64,000 bases of DNA from Undaria pinnatifida (lineage: Eukaryota; Sar; Phaeophyceae; Laminariales; Alariaceae): the NCBI GenBank assembly GCA_012845835.1, contig JABAKD010000026.1, forward strand, positions 10,912,334 through 10,976,333, given 5' to 3'. The notes under the pieces are model-generated. The model did not search any database and had not been told where the DNA came from. It worked only from the letters and a program-made list of their open reading frames with translations. This document shows, in pieces, positions 42,954 to 54,470 of the stretch. Numbering within the stretch: position 1 is the first letter of the stretch; every line of letters begins with the position of its first letter. Position numbers and translations under genes: made by a program.

Positions 42954-45545
42954 TATAAGCCGGTGGAGCACGGCGCTCGCGCCCCGTGTTCTCACCGCCA
43001 TCGCCATCTGCATTTCATCTTCCTCATCGCAGCCGGAAGAAATGCGCGCTCCAGCTAGCATTGCCGCCATGTCATCCGCCGCGTCCAGCCGAAGAGTCTC
43101 TACCACCTCAGCATCATCGTCGATGGTAGCCCATCCCTGAATTGCGCTCACCGCTTGCCCCCCGAGCGGCTGTCCAGGCTCGATGTTGAGTTCTGCCAGC
43201 AGTTCGGCCATCTCGTCATCTACGACGGCGGATCCCTGCTTCTGCGCGTCGCTTACGATCGTGCTCAACGTGTTGACAGTCTCCATGAGAGCCTTCAGGT
43301 CAGGCTCGGCGATGTCGAACCGGGTCTTTCCGTGTTGCTTGGTGAGCTCCGCCGCCATGTCCTCTGGAAGAGTCTCGGCTTTGACGAAGCACCTGGTGCG
43401 AGGTAGCGCAGAAAATGCGATTCATCGGTTTTCGGGTGAACAAGCGATGTTAGACGAACAATTGACCCATCGGAATGTGAGAGAGAAACCTTTTGGTAGT
43501 GAAGATACACTGGAGATGTCCACATGCTGGAATACTTGGCCAAAAAAAAAAAACGAACAACTGTACACACCCAAATATCGCACCACAGTGGAAGCCAGGT
43601 GCACGCGCGCTAGCTGAACATTCAAACTCGCGATGGCAATGTTCACACCTCACCTGGCAATATCCTGGGGGGTGACGCTGGCCCATGCTTTCTGGAGAAG
43701 TTCAGCCGCGTCCCGCACATGAGGTTGGTGCCCTTGCGCCAGCCCCATTGTCCCGGCCTTCATCTTGCAAGTTTTGGCCTGGGCGCGAAGTGTGTTAGCC
43801 ACCAACATGGTTGATGCCTTCACATCGAGCAGCTCCTTCCTATAGACGACCTTCGTCTTAGCGATGACCCCCAGATCCATGGGCTGGTGTACGGCGGTGC
43901 AAAGCGGAGGGAGGCACTTGATGGTAACTCGTCCACGATCATCCACTAGATCTCCGTGAGACGAGCAGCCGTCCATCAGCAGCAGCACAGGTTCGTGAGT
44001 GAAGCGCCGAATGAACGGGAGAAATACTTCAAGCCACCACTTCAGGAACGTCGCGGAGTCGGACCACGCGTTGGCCTGCGAGAAATACTTCAGCGGTAAA
44101 GCCCCCTTGTCGAAGCAGCGGGGGCTCTTCGTCTTCCCGATGATGGCCATGTCAACCTTCGCCGTGCCGTCGGCGTTGCAGCACATATAGGCAGAGAGTC
44201 GATCCTTAAGGTACATGCTCTTTGAGCCCCGCGCCGTCTTCCGGTCCTCCGAGGTGGAAAGGTACGTGCGCCCGGGCATGAGCTTCCACTGGAGGCCTGT
44301 CTCGTCCACGATAAAAATGACGTGGCCGGGTACTTCGCGCAAAGGGCCCTGACTTCTTCAATGCCCTGCTTGATGCCCTCCTTGTCGACGCTACCAGCCT
44401 GGCCATGAAGTCTCACGCTCTTGATGCTGTTGCGCTTCACGAAGTTCTTTGCCCACTTCTCGCCGGCCTTGAAGTCCTCGACCCTCGCCCGCACTGCTTC
44501 AAAGGTCGCAGTGTCAGCCAGCAGCGACGCCTTGGCGGCACGGCCGAAGCTTCGAAGAACATCGCGTGTGACGGGCATCTCGATCGGCCGGGCTTTCTCG
44601 AGTGGATCAAGAGCTAGCGTCTCCACCTGACGCCGAAAAGCAAACAAACCATGTAGCGAGTACAAAACATCAAAAAAAGAGTTTGGAACGTTGGCATACA
44701 TCCTGGACAGCGCGGCGCGGTGAGGCAGGACTACTCAGTACGCTCTTCTATATACAGTTGGAAACGTTGTGGGCAACAGTAAACAAGACGCGTTGCAGAT
44801 GAATAAATGTAGGATTGACATTGAAAAAAACGATGAAATCGAAAACAAGGGATGCAAGACGAGCGACGAAGAAAAAAAGATTTGCAACGAACACAAGGAA
44901 CAAGCGAGGGGGAAAAAACAAAGAGAAAGACAAAGAAGAATGGCACACAGCGAGGCGAAAAAAACAAGCACAACAAAAAGGACAAGAGTGAACAACACAA
45001 AAAAAGTGGGACAGAGAGCCTCGACACCAAAAAAAAATAGGCGGGGAAAAACATGAGCCTGCTTTTTTAAAAATCGAGCTCACAGCAGCAGCAAGAAGAG
45101 GTGTAGCTCACCTCCTGAAACTCTGCTTTGCGTGCAGTTTTCTGGCTGCCGGCACCTGCAGCAGCCGCCGCCTCGATATTCTTCCGGTCAGACTTCACCG
45201 TCGCAAGAAACCGCACAGAGCACTTGAAGCGGTCTGCGATCTGCGCGTAGGAGACCTTGGCATCGATCAGCTTGAGGATGTCAACCTTCCCATTGATGTC
45301 CACCCGCGCACGAGCACCACACGAAGCCTTCACACTCCCCCCTTTCTTCTCCGTCGGGCGTTGAGATGGTCCCGCCCCAGCACCCTCAGCACCCTCAGCT
45401 GGTATCTCTTTGCGCTTGCCAGTCTCTTTGCGCTTGCCAGCCCCTGCCACTCACGAGCAGCAGATTCGCCTTGTTTCGATGTCGCCAACCATGCTGCCGC
45501 AGTTGCCGTAGTGCCGCCCGCCACATCCTCCATGACAGGCATGGC
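42954..45545 (-). pseudogene. pogo/jerky-type transposase gene, three exons, frameshifted
   Basis: Exon 1 (45545-45112) encodes a Lys/Glu-rich start and a CENP-B/psq-type HTH (VDINGKVDILKLIDAKVSYA, QIADRFKCSV) and ends at GAG|GTGAGC. Exon 2 (44626-43654, after TCAG) encodes the Tc5/CENP-B DNA-binding repeat (WAKNFVKRNSIKSVRLHGQA) and the DDE_1 catalytic domain with all three acids: VDETG, LLLMDGCSSHGD and QPMDLGVIAKTK. It ends GCCAG|GTGAGG. Exon 3 (43392 on, after CCAG) continues ARCFVKAETLPEDM and an acidic tail (EMAELLAELNIEPG), with a possible donor at 42954. Phases match at both introns. One missing base in a C run near 44337 shifts the frame just before VDETG. A second shift is needed near 45445-45460 to reach the likely ATG (MPVMEDVAGG, ~45530). 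Confidence 0.85.
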
Positions 45546-45793
45546 CATGAGGGGCTTGCGGCGTCTTGTCTGGTTGGTGGCACAGCTCACCGTCCGTAAA
45601 CGGCATGGTGCGCCTCTGCGCTGCGTACAGCTCTTCGGGTCTGCAGCAGCACGTGTGCCCGCGTTTGTGTTGCGTCTACCCGCTGTTCGTGAGTGTGTCT
45701 TGTTTTTCTTTTGATCGCGTGTGTGTGAATGTTTCTCCACCTGCACTATTGCGGGGCACCGCGGTGCCCAACCTGCACTATATCGGGTATCTG

Positions 45794-45824
45794 CCTCAAT
45801 AGTGCAGATCCTGCACTCTTGAGG
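45794..45824. promoter_or_regulatory. subterminal hairpin (right)
   Basis: CCTCAATAGTGCAG-ATC-CTGCACTCTTGAGG is the right-hand counterpart of the two left hairpins, with the same 31-bp size. It lies ~85 bp inside the right end, similar to the spacing of the first left hairpin. Confidence 0.6.
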
Positions 45825-45909
45825 GCGCCGTCTGTGCGCAGAGATTTTACCCGCACTATATCGGGCGGTTGCACTATTCAAAGTGCACTATAGGGGGCCC
45901 ACTACTGTA

Positions 45910-47685
45910 CTGTACAAGAAATCGCCACGGTATTGCGGTAGGTATTATAAGAGATATTTAAAACGCCGCGTTCGCTGAGATTTAGGTATTTGGCGCGTTA
46001 TATGCTATATCGTCATATTTGTGTGGGCACTTTGTGCTGTCTCAAACTGACTATGGCGTTTTTCCACACTCGAGTCATCAAGGGCCCAAGACTCGAGACG
46101 AGACGAAGCTAGGTTATTAGCCCCGTCCCGTCCGAGACCCAGAGCAGCGTAGGGCACCAGCTGTGAGGAGTGTAGGACGAAGCATGCACGGCATGGGCCA
46201 GACAACCTTGCCCGCAACAACTGTCCGCCACAGAATAAACGCGCAAGAGCCGCGATGAGTCGTGTTTGAGTTTTGCGTTACCTGGTTACTGTTGGGGTAG
46301 CTTGGGGATAGACACAATCTAAAAGCGGTTGATGCAGAAGAACGAACGCAGGCAAGGGGATGGACAAAACAGAGGAATAGCTGAATGCTGTGCTCCAGGT
46401 AGCTACTGCTGTGGTGTGCCCTCATCAACTGAATGAAACCAAGCAAAAAACACACACCCTGCCCGGGCTCGAGAGCAGGGGCGCCGGTCTGTCAAAGGGC
46501 TAATCCTCGGTCGTTTGGTATTCATGGTGCTTCGCTGGAGGCTTCATACGTGCAGCGGTTGACTGTGTGTGCGGTTGGGCAGTCATGTGCTGTGTGCGTG
46601 CTAGTCATGCGGTCTTTCCAAACACGAACAACAAGTAAACGCATCTTTCCTCTAAAAAACAATCACAAAATATCGCGAAGGTGGGAATTCCCACCTACGC
46701 GACATTTTGGCATGTGTGCACCACGTGTGGCAAAAATGTTCCGACAACCCGGGATCGTTATAAACTCCAGACGCACAAAATTCGGGGTTTAACGACCAAT
46801 ATCGCGATATTTCCGAGTTTCAGATGGACGCATGACTAAAACGAGGAGGAGGTAGTAGTGGTTACGATTACCGCCTCAGAAAATTCCACACAGCAGCATT
46901 GCGAATGGCTGCGTCCCCGGGGCCTCGAGGATGGTATTATGCCAGTTCAGACAAATCGACATGGTTTATACTCTCGTGCAAGCAATATACTTCGAAGTAT
47001 TAGGTACGTACGAGTAAGACCATACACAGCGATGCTCTATTACACACAGTATGCTTTTTGTCTATGACATATGTTTTGGCATGGAGCGGAGGTGTACCGT
47101 ACATTTTCGACACAAAAAAGGGGAAAAATCATCGTTCCTCCTGTTGTTACGCTGCCCCACGCGCAGGTCGTAGTAAGAGTCGACAGTATTCACGGAAGAA
47201 ACCAGCGAGTGGCATGCATTCGTCCTGTATCGCATCGTTCGCGTTTGGTGTTTTATTCCCCGAGAAGACTCCTTGGAGGATGGCGTACTTTGTTGTTGCT
47301 GCGGTTCCTGACTCCGTTGCTATAACCGTTTGCCGGCCACGTGCAAGCGGTTGTGTTGGTGCGTAACTGACAAATACGTTTGTGCTGCTTCATACTTGAC
47401 GTGCTCCTTGCTGCTGATTGCTGATTGATTATCTCTTCTACCAGTAGTGATATATATGTTTTTGGCACACTTCCACTTGGCAGCTTTTGGACATGCAAGC
47501 AGTGATGACAGATGTCGTCCTTTCCCCCACCCCGGTTATTGCTCTTTTTCTTTTGCGCATATGTGGTTCAGCACCCACTGATGGTCGATTTTTTCATCGA
47601 GTGTTGCTAACTCACGCTCTCGCGCTTTCCACCAGCCAAATAGTGCACAAAAAAAAACCCACGAAATGTTATACGCGTACGAACT
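45910..47685. other. no recognisable gene
   Basis: Open frames up to ~119 codons are present on both strands (46433-46792 plus, 46117-46455 minus) but lack domains and splice logic. No repeats were linked to other parts of the window. Confidence 0.4.
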
Positions 47686-47815
47686 CGGGGGGATTCGAAC
47701 TCACAAAATTGACCTATACCAGGCTGGAGGATAACCTGTTACGCCACCGGGGCAGTGAGTGATATTGAGCCGATCGCCCCGGTGGTCTAGTGGGGTTACA
47801 CCATTAATACAATTA
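47686..47815. repeat. head-to-head tRNA-like sequences (SINE or tRNA relic)
   Basis: On the minus strand from 47753 the sequence GCCCCGGTGGCGTAACAGG is followed ~45 bases later by GAGTTCGAATCCCC, resembling the A and B boxes of a tRNA gene. On the plus strand from 47776, GCCCCGGTGGTCTAGTGG again resembles a tRNA 5' end. The two 5' ends form a perfect 10-bp inverted repeat, CCACCGGGGC (47744-47753) / GCCCCGGTGG (47776-47785). Neither copy closes an acceptor stem or a T stem, so a working tRNA is unlikely. Confidence 0.4.
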
Positions 47816-48429
47816 ATGGCGCTGCTCCTTGAATTGATAAACCACACCGCATTGTAAGCTTTGTTAACTTTACTTATCTGCAGAAAAAATCGACAATGGA
47901 AAGATGAACTACCTGCTGAAATCGCCAAGCAGCGTGGGTAGGCAATTCGACGCGAATCGTCGACGGAAGAAAATGCTGAATTCTTCTCGCGATAGGGCTT
48001 GTACCGTAGTGAGGATGGGGAGGGGAGTCCGATATATGACCCCGGGTCTGAGTTATGCTACTAGGAGGGCGAGAGTAGTGCCAACATCACAATACATGGG
48101 ATGGGAAAAAGAAATGAAGTGAAGTGTATTATTGCTGCTGTAATAGTACGATACCCAAGAAAGTTGCACCGATCGCCTCGATCTGAACCTACTGTTGTAT
48201 ATTATATGCGATTGGTCCATGTATAACTTCTCTAATCACAGGCCAGTGGGAGATGATAGTCATTGAACATGCTGAACTTTTTGGTGAGTGGTGGTTTCCT
48301 CTATTCACGAACCCCCGCCGAGACGATCTATCGAAGGTTGGGTAACACTGCGCGGGGCGGTGTCGAGGCAGGGGATGAAATGAAATGTCCGCGTACCGCG
48401 GGGTTGGGGTATACGAATTAAAATTCAGC
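47816..48429. other. no recognisable gene
   Basis: A short plus-strand frame (47904-48122) ends normally but has no domain. Nothing else was seen. Confidence 0.4.
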
Positions 48430-49410
48430 AGAAGTGCGAGTTGCCCTATTTTTTTACAGTTTAAAACAACTTGTAGGATTTCTGAACCAAGTTTGGACCC
48501 TGTTCTGTGGTGCTGGCGTTGAGTACGAACCTCAGCTAGCTAAGGCTTCCACACCGTGCGGTGTGACTGTGGTGTCGACGCTGGACAAGTCGGTTTTCGT
48601 CCCCGGTTTGTTAGCGTTGATGGAGTATGGAAGGATTTCTGGAACGGCGATTAGGCCCTATCCTTATCCGCTGCGTCGAAACGCCCCCCGCCCGTTTGCT
48701 CGGTTATCTCCTCACCGGGTGTCCCTGGCGCTTCGAGCTGCACAGCCACTCAACGATAAGCCAGTGTGAATAATAAATGGATGTCGCAATATCGTACGGG
48801 GCTGTGTCGACCCGCGGGAGAAATCAGATATCGTCTCCGATTTGTCAGAATTTCTGGAACAGGCACAGGACTCTATATCCTCCCATGGTGGCGTTGCCCT
48901 TATGTTCGGTCTCCAGCTAAATCGTCGGTAAGCGAATATGGTTGGAGTTCCACGTCGTACGGAGTGGTGTCGAAACGGGAGGTCATCGTTATTGTTCCGG
49001 CGTTTTTGGAGCTGCAGAGATTCGGGGGATTCATTGATCGGGGACTGGACCTTATTTACCCCGTGTGCAACGGAAATTTCCCCCATCGATGGATCTCTAT
49101 CAGCCTAGGACGGCGCTGTGAAGCTCGAACCAATCAGCGATTAGCCAACGGGGTTGCGGTTTTCTCACCGTGCAGGGTGATGTCGACCCGAGAAAGCTCC
49201 GTTTGCTTTCGCGGTTGATGGAAGTTTTAGAGATGTAGAACGACCTCTGGACCAGGGATTGGACCCTATATCTTCTTGAGGTGGAGTTGGCTCAACATGC
49301 GAACCATGGCCAATCAGAAAGTCAGTCGGCCGGTGGGGTTGGGGTTTCCACACCGTGCGGGAAGGTATCATGTGTGGACGGATTCCGATCCCGGCATGTG
49401 ACCCTATCGT
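48430..49410 (+). repeat. ~190-bp satellite block 2
   Basis: It carries the same units as 31150-32370: TTCCACACCGTGCGG...GGTGTCGACnC, TTTTCGTCCCCGGTTTGTTAG, GACCCTATATCCTC and AACCAATCAGCGATTAGCC. Unit starts lie near 48547, 48760, 48945, 49150 and 49346. It is more diverged among units than block 1. Confidence 0.75.
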
Positions 49411-50858
49411 GACGCCTACTTTGTGTATGAATCCTGTCCAATGCGCGATCAGACAAAACTGACATATTGTTATTTTCGTCTCATAAAGCTCGAGTGTCAA
49501 ATACTTAAATGACAAAATCGTAGGCGCTGTAGTCGCGTACTGTATCTACAAGAAGTGAGCAATCTACACAGCCAGCAACAAGCAGCAGCATTGTAATAGA
49601 ATTCGAGGAGTCGAATGACGAAGACAGTCATACCACCGTGTTTCGCGCCCGGAACAACCTTAGCACGTTTCTCCACGATCAGCAACACACAGACAGTGGA
49701 TGTGGGAGGATCGGATCAAGAAGAGACTATGTTATCATGCATTGTATATTTCAGAAGCTAATTCAGTGCGCGTCTTTAAGTGGCTACGAAGAGGACACGC
49801 AGCGGACACGGTCTGTCACCATACTGGCCCCGGATGCTTGATCGAGATAAAATATCAAAAGAAACGCACTCGACACGTTTCGTCGCCAGACTAATTCGTC
49901 AATGGGCGCACGGTCAGATTTATCTGATCGAAATCTGACGAACGAAGCTCGGAATCGGGTTCATGAAAAAATCAAGAGCTATTAATAGTAGTACATTGTT
50001 GTCATTATTAGTCTCTGTCGAACTTTTGCCATTACCTTACATACTGTACGTGCAGACTATGATTGTGCGTGGTGACGTTATTAACTCTATCTACCAAGTA
50101 TTGAATCGAACAATTCGAAGTGCTGCCCTGCCCCACCCGACGCATGGGTGCCGGCGAATGCCGGCATTCATGCGGAGCCCTTGTACATTTACATTTTCAG
50201 TATTTCTCGTCGTTGCCAGAAACTGTAAAACGCAATAGTTGCTTCGTCGACAAAAACAGTAACTGTACAAAACAGGGGGTGGGACTTGTACTGTGTGTAT
50301 GTACGTGTTCCCGACGTATTCCCTCTTCTGTCTCTACGCGTTGTGGAGTGCTCAGGCTTTTCAACGTATAATTTGGGCCTGCTGAACTCAAGCCTTCCCA
50401 GCGTGAACTTTGAGGATTACGCTCGTACGTAGATTCTTGTGCTTTCCATTACAGAAGCAGATATGGTCTGACTTCCGTCATGGGTTTTGCTATTTTCGTG
50501 TAATTTGTGTCAGGGGAATGGACTGACCGCTCTAGTTTGACGTTGTGCTTTTTTTACAGCAGTTGAAGTAGGATTTTTCCACATTAGACTAGACTATACA
50601 AGTAAACCACGGAATTCTTTTACCACCCTTCACGATCTAGGCGCATGCCATGCCGTCCGAATCTTCCTCCGCATTCAGCTAAGATGTCAATGCTAGCTTT
50701 TCCCAATAGACCTTTCCTTACATACATTTCGATTCAACTACGGTTCACTCTATTTTTTCAACCGCTGTTTGTCCATTTTCTTCCCGTCTATTTCTCGCCT
50801 ATCCACAACACCCACAGTTTTCCTTACTTACACAACGCCCGTAGGCCATTTCTTTCAC
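49411..50858. other. no recognisable gene
   Basis: A/T-rich sequence with only short frames and no domain, splice pair or repeat found. Confidence 0.4.
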
Positions 50859-51598
50859 AGTCGGATTTGTCAGTCGAAAACGGCCTTTTTCGACTGAAGC
50901 CCAAATCGGTCTTCCTTACACAGTCGAAAAGGAGCTTTTTCGGCTCAACTGTTTTCGACTGAGAATTCCGACTGGCGGATCCAGTCGAAAAACTCGACGT
51001 TTTCGACTGGATCCTTCAGTCAAAAAACTCAGTCGAAAAACTTTTACACGTGTCTTTCGAACCGATCGCACCGCTCATCCTACCAACAAACTCACAAACC
51101 CCCACGGCCACACGCATACCATGTCAGTATCATACAAGGCGCTGCCTCTGGCTTAGCTATCCCTGCTGTTGCTTCTCGCAGCAAGTCAGCGTGGCGCATT
51201 CCTAGTTCCGCTCGCCAGCAGCGTGTATCACACGACGGCAGCAGCGCGCCTTCTCGATCCCACGCTGCCAACAACGGCTGCGCCTGCTGTAGCTTTGGCG
51301 TCTCTTAGCTGAGTTCAACTCCACGAACGTAGCCTTGACGGCCTTCGGCTAAGCCCAAAGCCACCAATTCGCTGGGACGAAGGTTCGTCGAACCGTTGAT
51401 CGCGGAAAAAGCGCGAAGAACAGAGCTGCCAACCGAGTTCGCCTGCTGTACTGCGGTACCCCCTCACACCAACCGCCCCTAGGAAGAGCACAAAAACAAT
51501 GAAATCGACTCGACTGACGAAAAGAAGAAGGACCAGAAGAATCCAGTCGAAAAAAGGTCCAGTCGAAAAAGGCCATTTTCGACTGGCGGAATCGGACT
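50859..51598. mobile_element. ~740-bp non-autonomous element with ~37-bp TIRs
   Basis: The left end AGTCGGATTTGTCAGTCGAAAACGGCCTTTTTCGACTG and the reversed right end AGTCCGATTCCGCCAGTCGAAAATGGCCTTTTTCGACTG match at nearly all positions. Between them, mostly within ~150 bp of each end, the word CAGTCGAAAA or its complement occurs about ten times, giving stacked hairpins. The interior (51060-51480) has short minus-strand frames without a transposase motif. I could not define a target duplication. Confidence 0.7.
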
Positions 51599-54137
51599 AG
51601 ACAACAAATGGCCTCATGTTTCGTTTTGTTTCGTCGTTCCAATTCCTCTATGCAGTGCACCAACATCTACCTTCATTTTATGCCTGAGCGCAAACCACTC
51701 CCGACAAAACCAACAATCTTTAATGGCATATGCTTCAAATACATGTGGCACCTCAACCTCTTGGTACACGGTCCGCTCCATCCCCCCCCTCTTCGTCATG
51801 CCCTTTATGCGCAACTATTTTATGGAGGGCCGCCCGATCCTTGTATACGGGTTTATTGTACGTGTCCAGTCCACATGGTGATGATAAAGGTAGAACAGCT
51901 TTCGCCAAGATGTCGCGCAGCCAGAAAATTGTGATGGTCGTCAACTTGGTGCGTTGGTGCATGGTAGACGTTAGATATATAAACTCAAGAACCGTCAGCA
52001 GCTGTCAGCAGCAACAACCAGCAGCAACAGCCAGCAGCAGCCAGCAGTATTAGCAAGCAACTGGAGCCAGTACCAGCAGCCAGCCAGCCAGCGGCCAGCC
52101 GCACCAACGGCAAACAGAAAACAGCCAGAAGCAGGCACCATCAGCCCGAAACCCAGCAGATGCCAGCTAAAGGCAGCGGGGACATCAACACCCAACGCCA
52201 GGCAGCATTGCTCAGAAGGCATCAGACATCAGCACAACCAGAAACAATCAGCACCGCCTACAGTAACAGAAGCAGCAGCAGCATCAGCTCCGCAGCTAGG
52301 TTCGTGTTCGTGTGTTTAGAAAATTGCAGGGGTTTCCATAGAAAATCTGTGCGTCACTGTATGGTTCTGTTTTCACGTGCAGGTTTACCACACACTATTG
52401 GACAGGAAGGTATAATCGACAGTCCCCGCCCTGGTCATTCGTTCGTCCGCACCAGGGCAACGTCAGATGACGAAGACGAATCCAAGTGTAATCTCGGTTG
52501 CTCGCGATGCCCTGGATCGCTGCCCAGCAATGCTAAAGTCCAAAGCCGACAGCATCCCAAACGTCCGGACTCATTTTGTTTTCAGCATTTGTAGTGCTGA
52601 AATGATTTAGTCTAGATGTGCACGGTAGGTGGTGAAATGTAATTAGTTCATTCTGCGAGTCGTCCGACTGCCGGGGTGGTGCGGAAGTTTCGAGTCAACC
52701 GACATGAGAAGCTCAACATCTCACCCTAAACATCACTTCGAAGGCAAATCGTTCTCGAAATCCGACCAAGACTGCTATACACTGGTCCTCTGACAAATGT
52801 GCTCGAACCTTTTCAGACTGAAGGGTAGTTGCTCGCTCGAGGAGCTCAAACGGCCAGCATCGTTTTACCCACAAAGTGGAACCTCCATATCCTACGTAAT
52901 TGGAGGCCTTCATTGTTTTTCGTGTTCTATTAACAGAGGGACGAAACGGGCAAAAGCTTTTCCCCTATTAAAAGCAAACGTCTTGCAGTGCAACGTCCTA
53001 CACCTTTTTCATACGAGTCTGGATCCCGATATATGCAGAAGATGATGCCGGGCGGAATGAACAAAGACTAGAAATTCTTGTGTCACATCTGGTTCTTGGC
53101 GAAAGAGGAAACGGTGCGTGTCGAACCCCCATCCCCCCCGAGGCAATTCTCACTTCATACCGTTATTTGGCGGGTATCGACGTACAAGCACATGGCAGCG
53201 AAGCAATCCGAGCACAGCAACGGGGTATCCCTTACGCACACTTTCTTGCCTTGTGGGAACGCATTGTAAGTCCGCGTTGCCAGCCAGACGCCTGAGAAGC
53301 AAATGGTTGGCACAGACAAGGAAGGTGCGTGAGGGCTAGCTGAAATGTGCGGTTATGAGTGCAGTTCTGATGAACATGGCAAGCGGACGCGAACAGGAGG
53401 GCGGGTATTAGACCGCAATGATCATTACATCTGAGACTGACGTTCTTTGAGAATAAACAACGTTTGTTTGGTGATGACCCCGCCTAGGGTATGGTAGTGT
53501 TGTACCCTGATTTGCACCATCGACGTAACTAAATTTTGGACCGACTCTCACTATCGAGGCAAGCATAGTTGAGTGAGTGGCTCTGTCTTTTATGGCCGAA
53601 CCTCAAAACGACCTGTTGGCGAAGCGTCGCAAAACGTTCCACGGCAGTGCGTGTGGCGAACCTAACGAACACAAGAAGGCGTAGCACTTGCAAGCAAAAT
53701 TGAAGCCACTCGTACGAAAGGCTCCAAGGAGCTGAGAAAATGAGGAAAAGCGCCACTGTCCTAGCGTTGGCTAGACCGCATGGTGATGTTGACAGTGTAG
53801 GAGACCGGGTCTTCCGCTCTGTTACAGGTCAACTGGGAACGCGTGGAACGCCTTGAAAAAAACAAATTTCTCCCTGCCATGCTACGGTTTATTTGCATCT
53901 CATGGTTTCCGATTATCTTACTTTGGAGAGCTCTATGCTTTGCCCTTACTCGACGTCAACTACAAGTCGACATCGAGAGACTATCCCATGAATAGGATGT
54001 ACAACTGTAAACTTTGACACAAGAACGGGATGTCAAAGGTACGGGACAGCTCCTGCGTTGAGAAGCTCGTCCTACAGAGACCAATCCGTCCCACCAATGC
54101 AACCGTTACCGTAGCTCCCATCTGCAAGGGTACTCAC
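51599..54137. other. unassigned; CAGCAN-rich stretch near 52.0-52.3 kb
   Basis: About 51995-52160 is low-complexity (CAGCAG, CAGCCAGC, AGCAACAAC). A plus-strand stretch at ~53100-53265 reads protein-like (PPEAILTSYRYLAGIDVQAH) and ends at a possible donor GCATT|GTAAGT, but no family is recognised. If the LRR gene continues 3' of 54138, its last exons should lie here on the minus strand. I could not find them. Confidence 0.35.
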
Positions 54138-54218
54138 AGAAACCGGAGTGATGTTCCATCACCCAAATGCTCGAAGACACCAGCAGGTAGTGTCGTTAGG
54201 GCGTTGTTGCGAAGGTCC
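54138..54218 (-). CDS. LRR exon 6 (81 bp)
   Basis: The acceptor CATTCATCAG precedes 54218 and the donor GTGAGTA follows 54138. The exon reads DLRNNALTTLPAGVFEHL, three extra residues (GDG), then TSLRFL: one leucine-rich repeat of the plant/animal-like L-x-x-N-x-L-x-x-L-P-x-G-x-F form. It begins with one base and ends with two bases of split codons, as do all other LRR exons here, so any exon can be joined to any other in frame. The insertion of 9 bp relative to its 72-bp relatives keeps the frame. A receptor or ligand-recognition role is expected. Confidence 0.8.
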
Positions 54219-54299
54219 CTGATGAATGTGGAGGCGGGAAAGGGGCTCAGCGTTACTTGGAGCGCAGGGGAAATATAATATGCATCGTGTCTGCGGCGG

Positions 54300-54470
54300 A
54301 CACTATTGTATAGAGTAGTGGTACGTCGAAACTGCCTGCCGGTACGTGGCAACCGAAAATGCCCAGGCACGATCGTAGCGGCACCCGGCAGTATATCACT
54401 CACTGCCACTGCTGGTTGTGCCCAACTGTGCCGAGCAATTTCAACAATCACTTTGACTGGCAAACCCGCA
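54300..54470 (-). repeat. intronic repeat, copy 1 (relative at 55690-55840)
   Basis: CCGGnnnnTGGCAnCCGnAAATnCnnGG...CACTGCTGGTTG...CCAAnCGATTTCAA-type blocks occur in the same order at ~54340-54455 and ~55700-55815. This suggests that an LRR-intron segment was duplicated. No LRR exon is preserved beside the second copy. Confidence 0.5.

Larger units (their letters stand above)
42031..45907 (-). mobile_element. pogo/Tigger-type DNA transposon, complete ends
   Basis: The left end CAGTAGTGGGCCCTATATAGTGCA and the right end (reversed) CAGTAGTGGGCCCCCTATAGTGCA are ~24-bp terminal inverted repeats. The element is flanked by TA on both sides (42029-42030 and 45908-45909), the target of Tc1/mariner-pogo elements. 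The 3,877-bp element carries one minus-strand transposase gene and three 31-bp subterminal hairpins. It is close to being autonomous, apart from one or two frameshifts in the gene. Confidence 0.9.
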
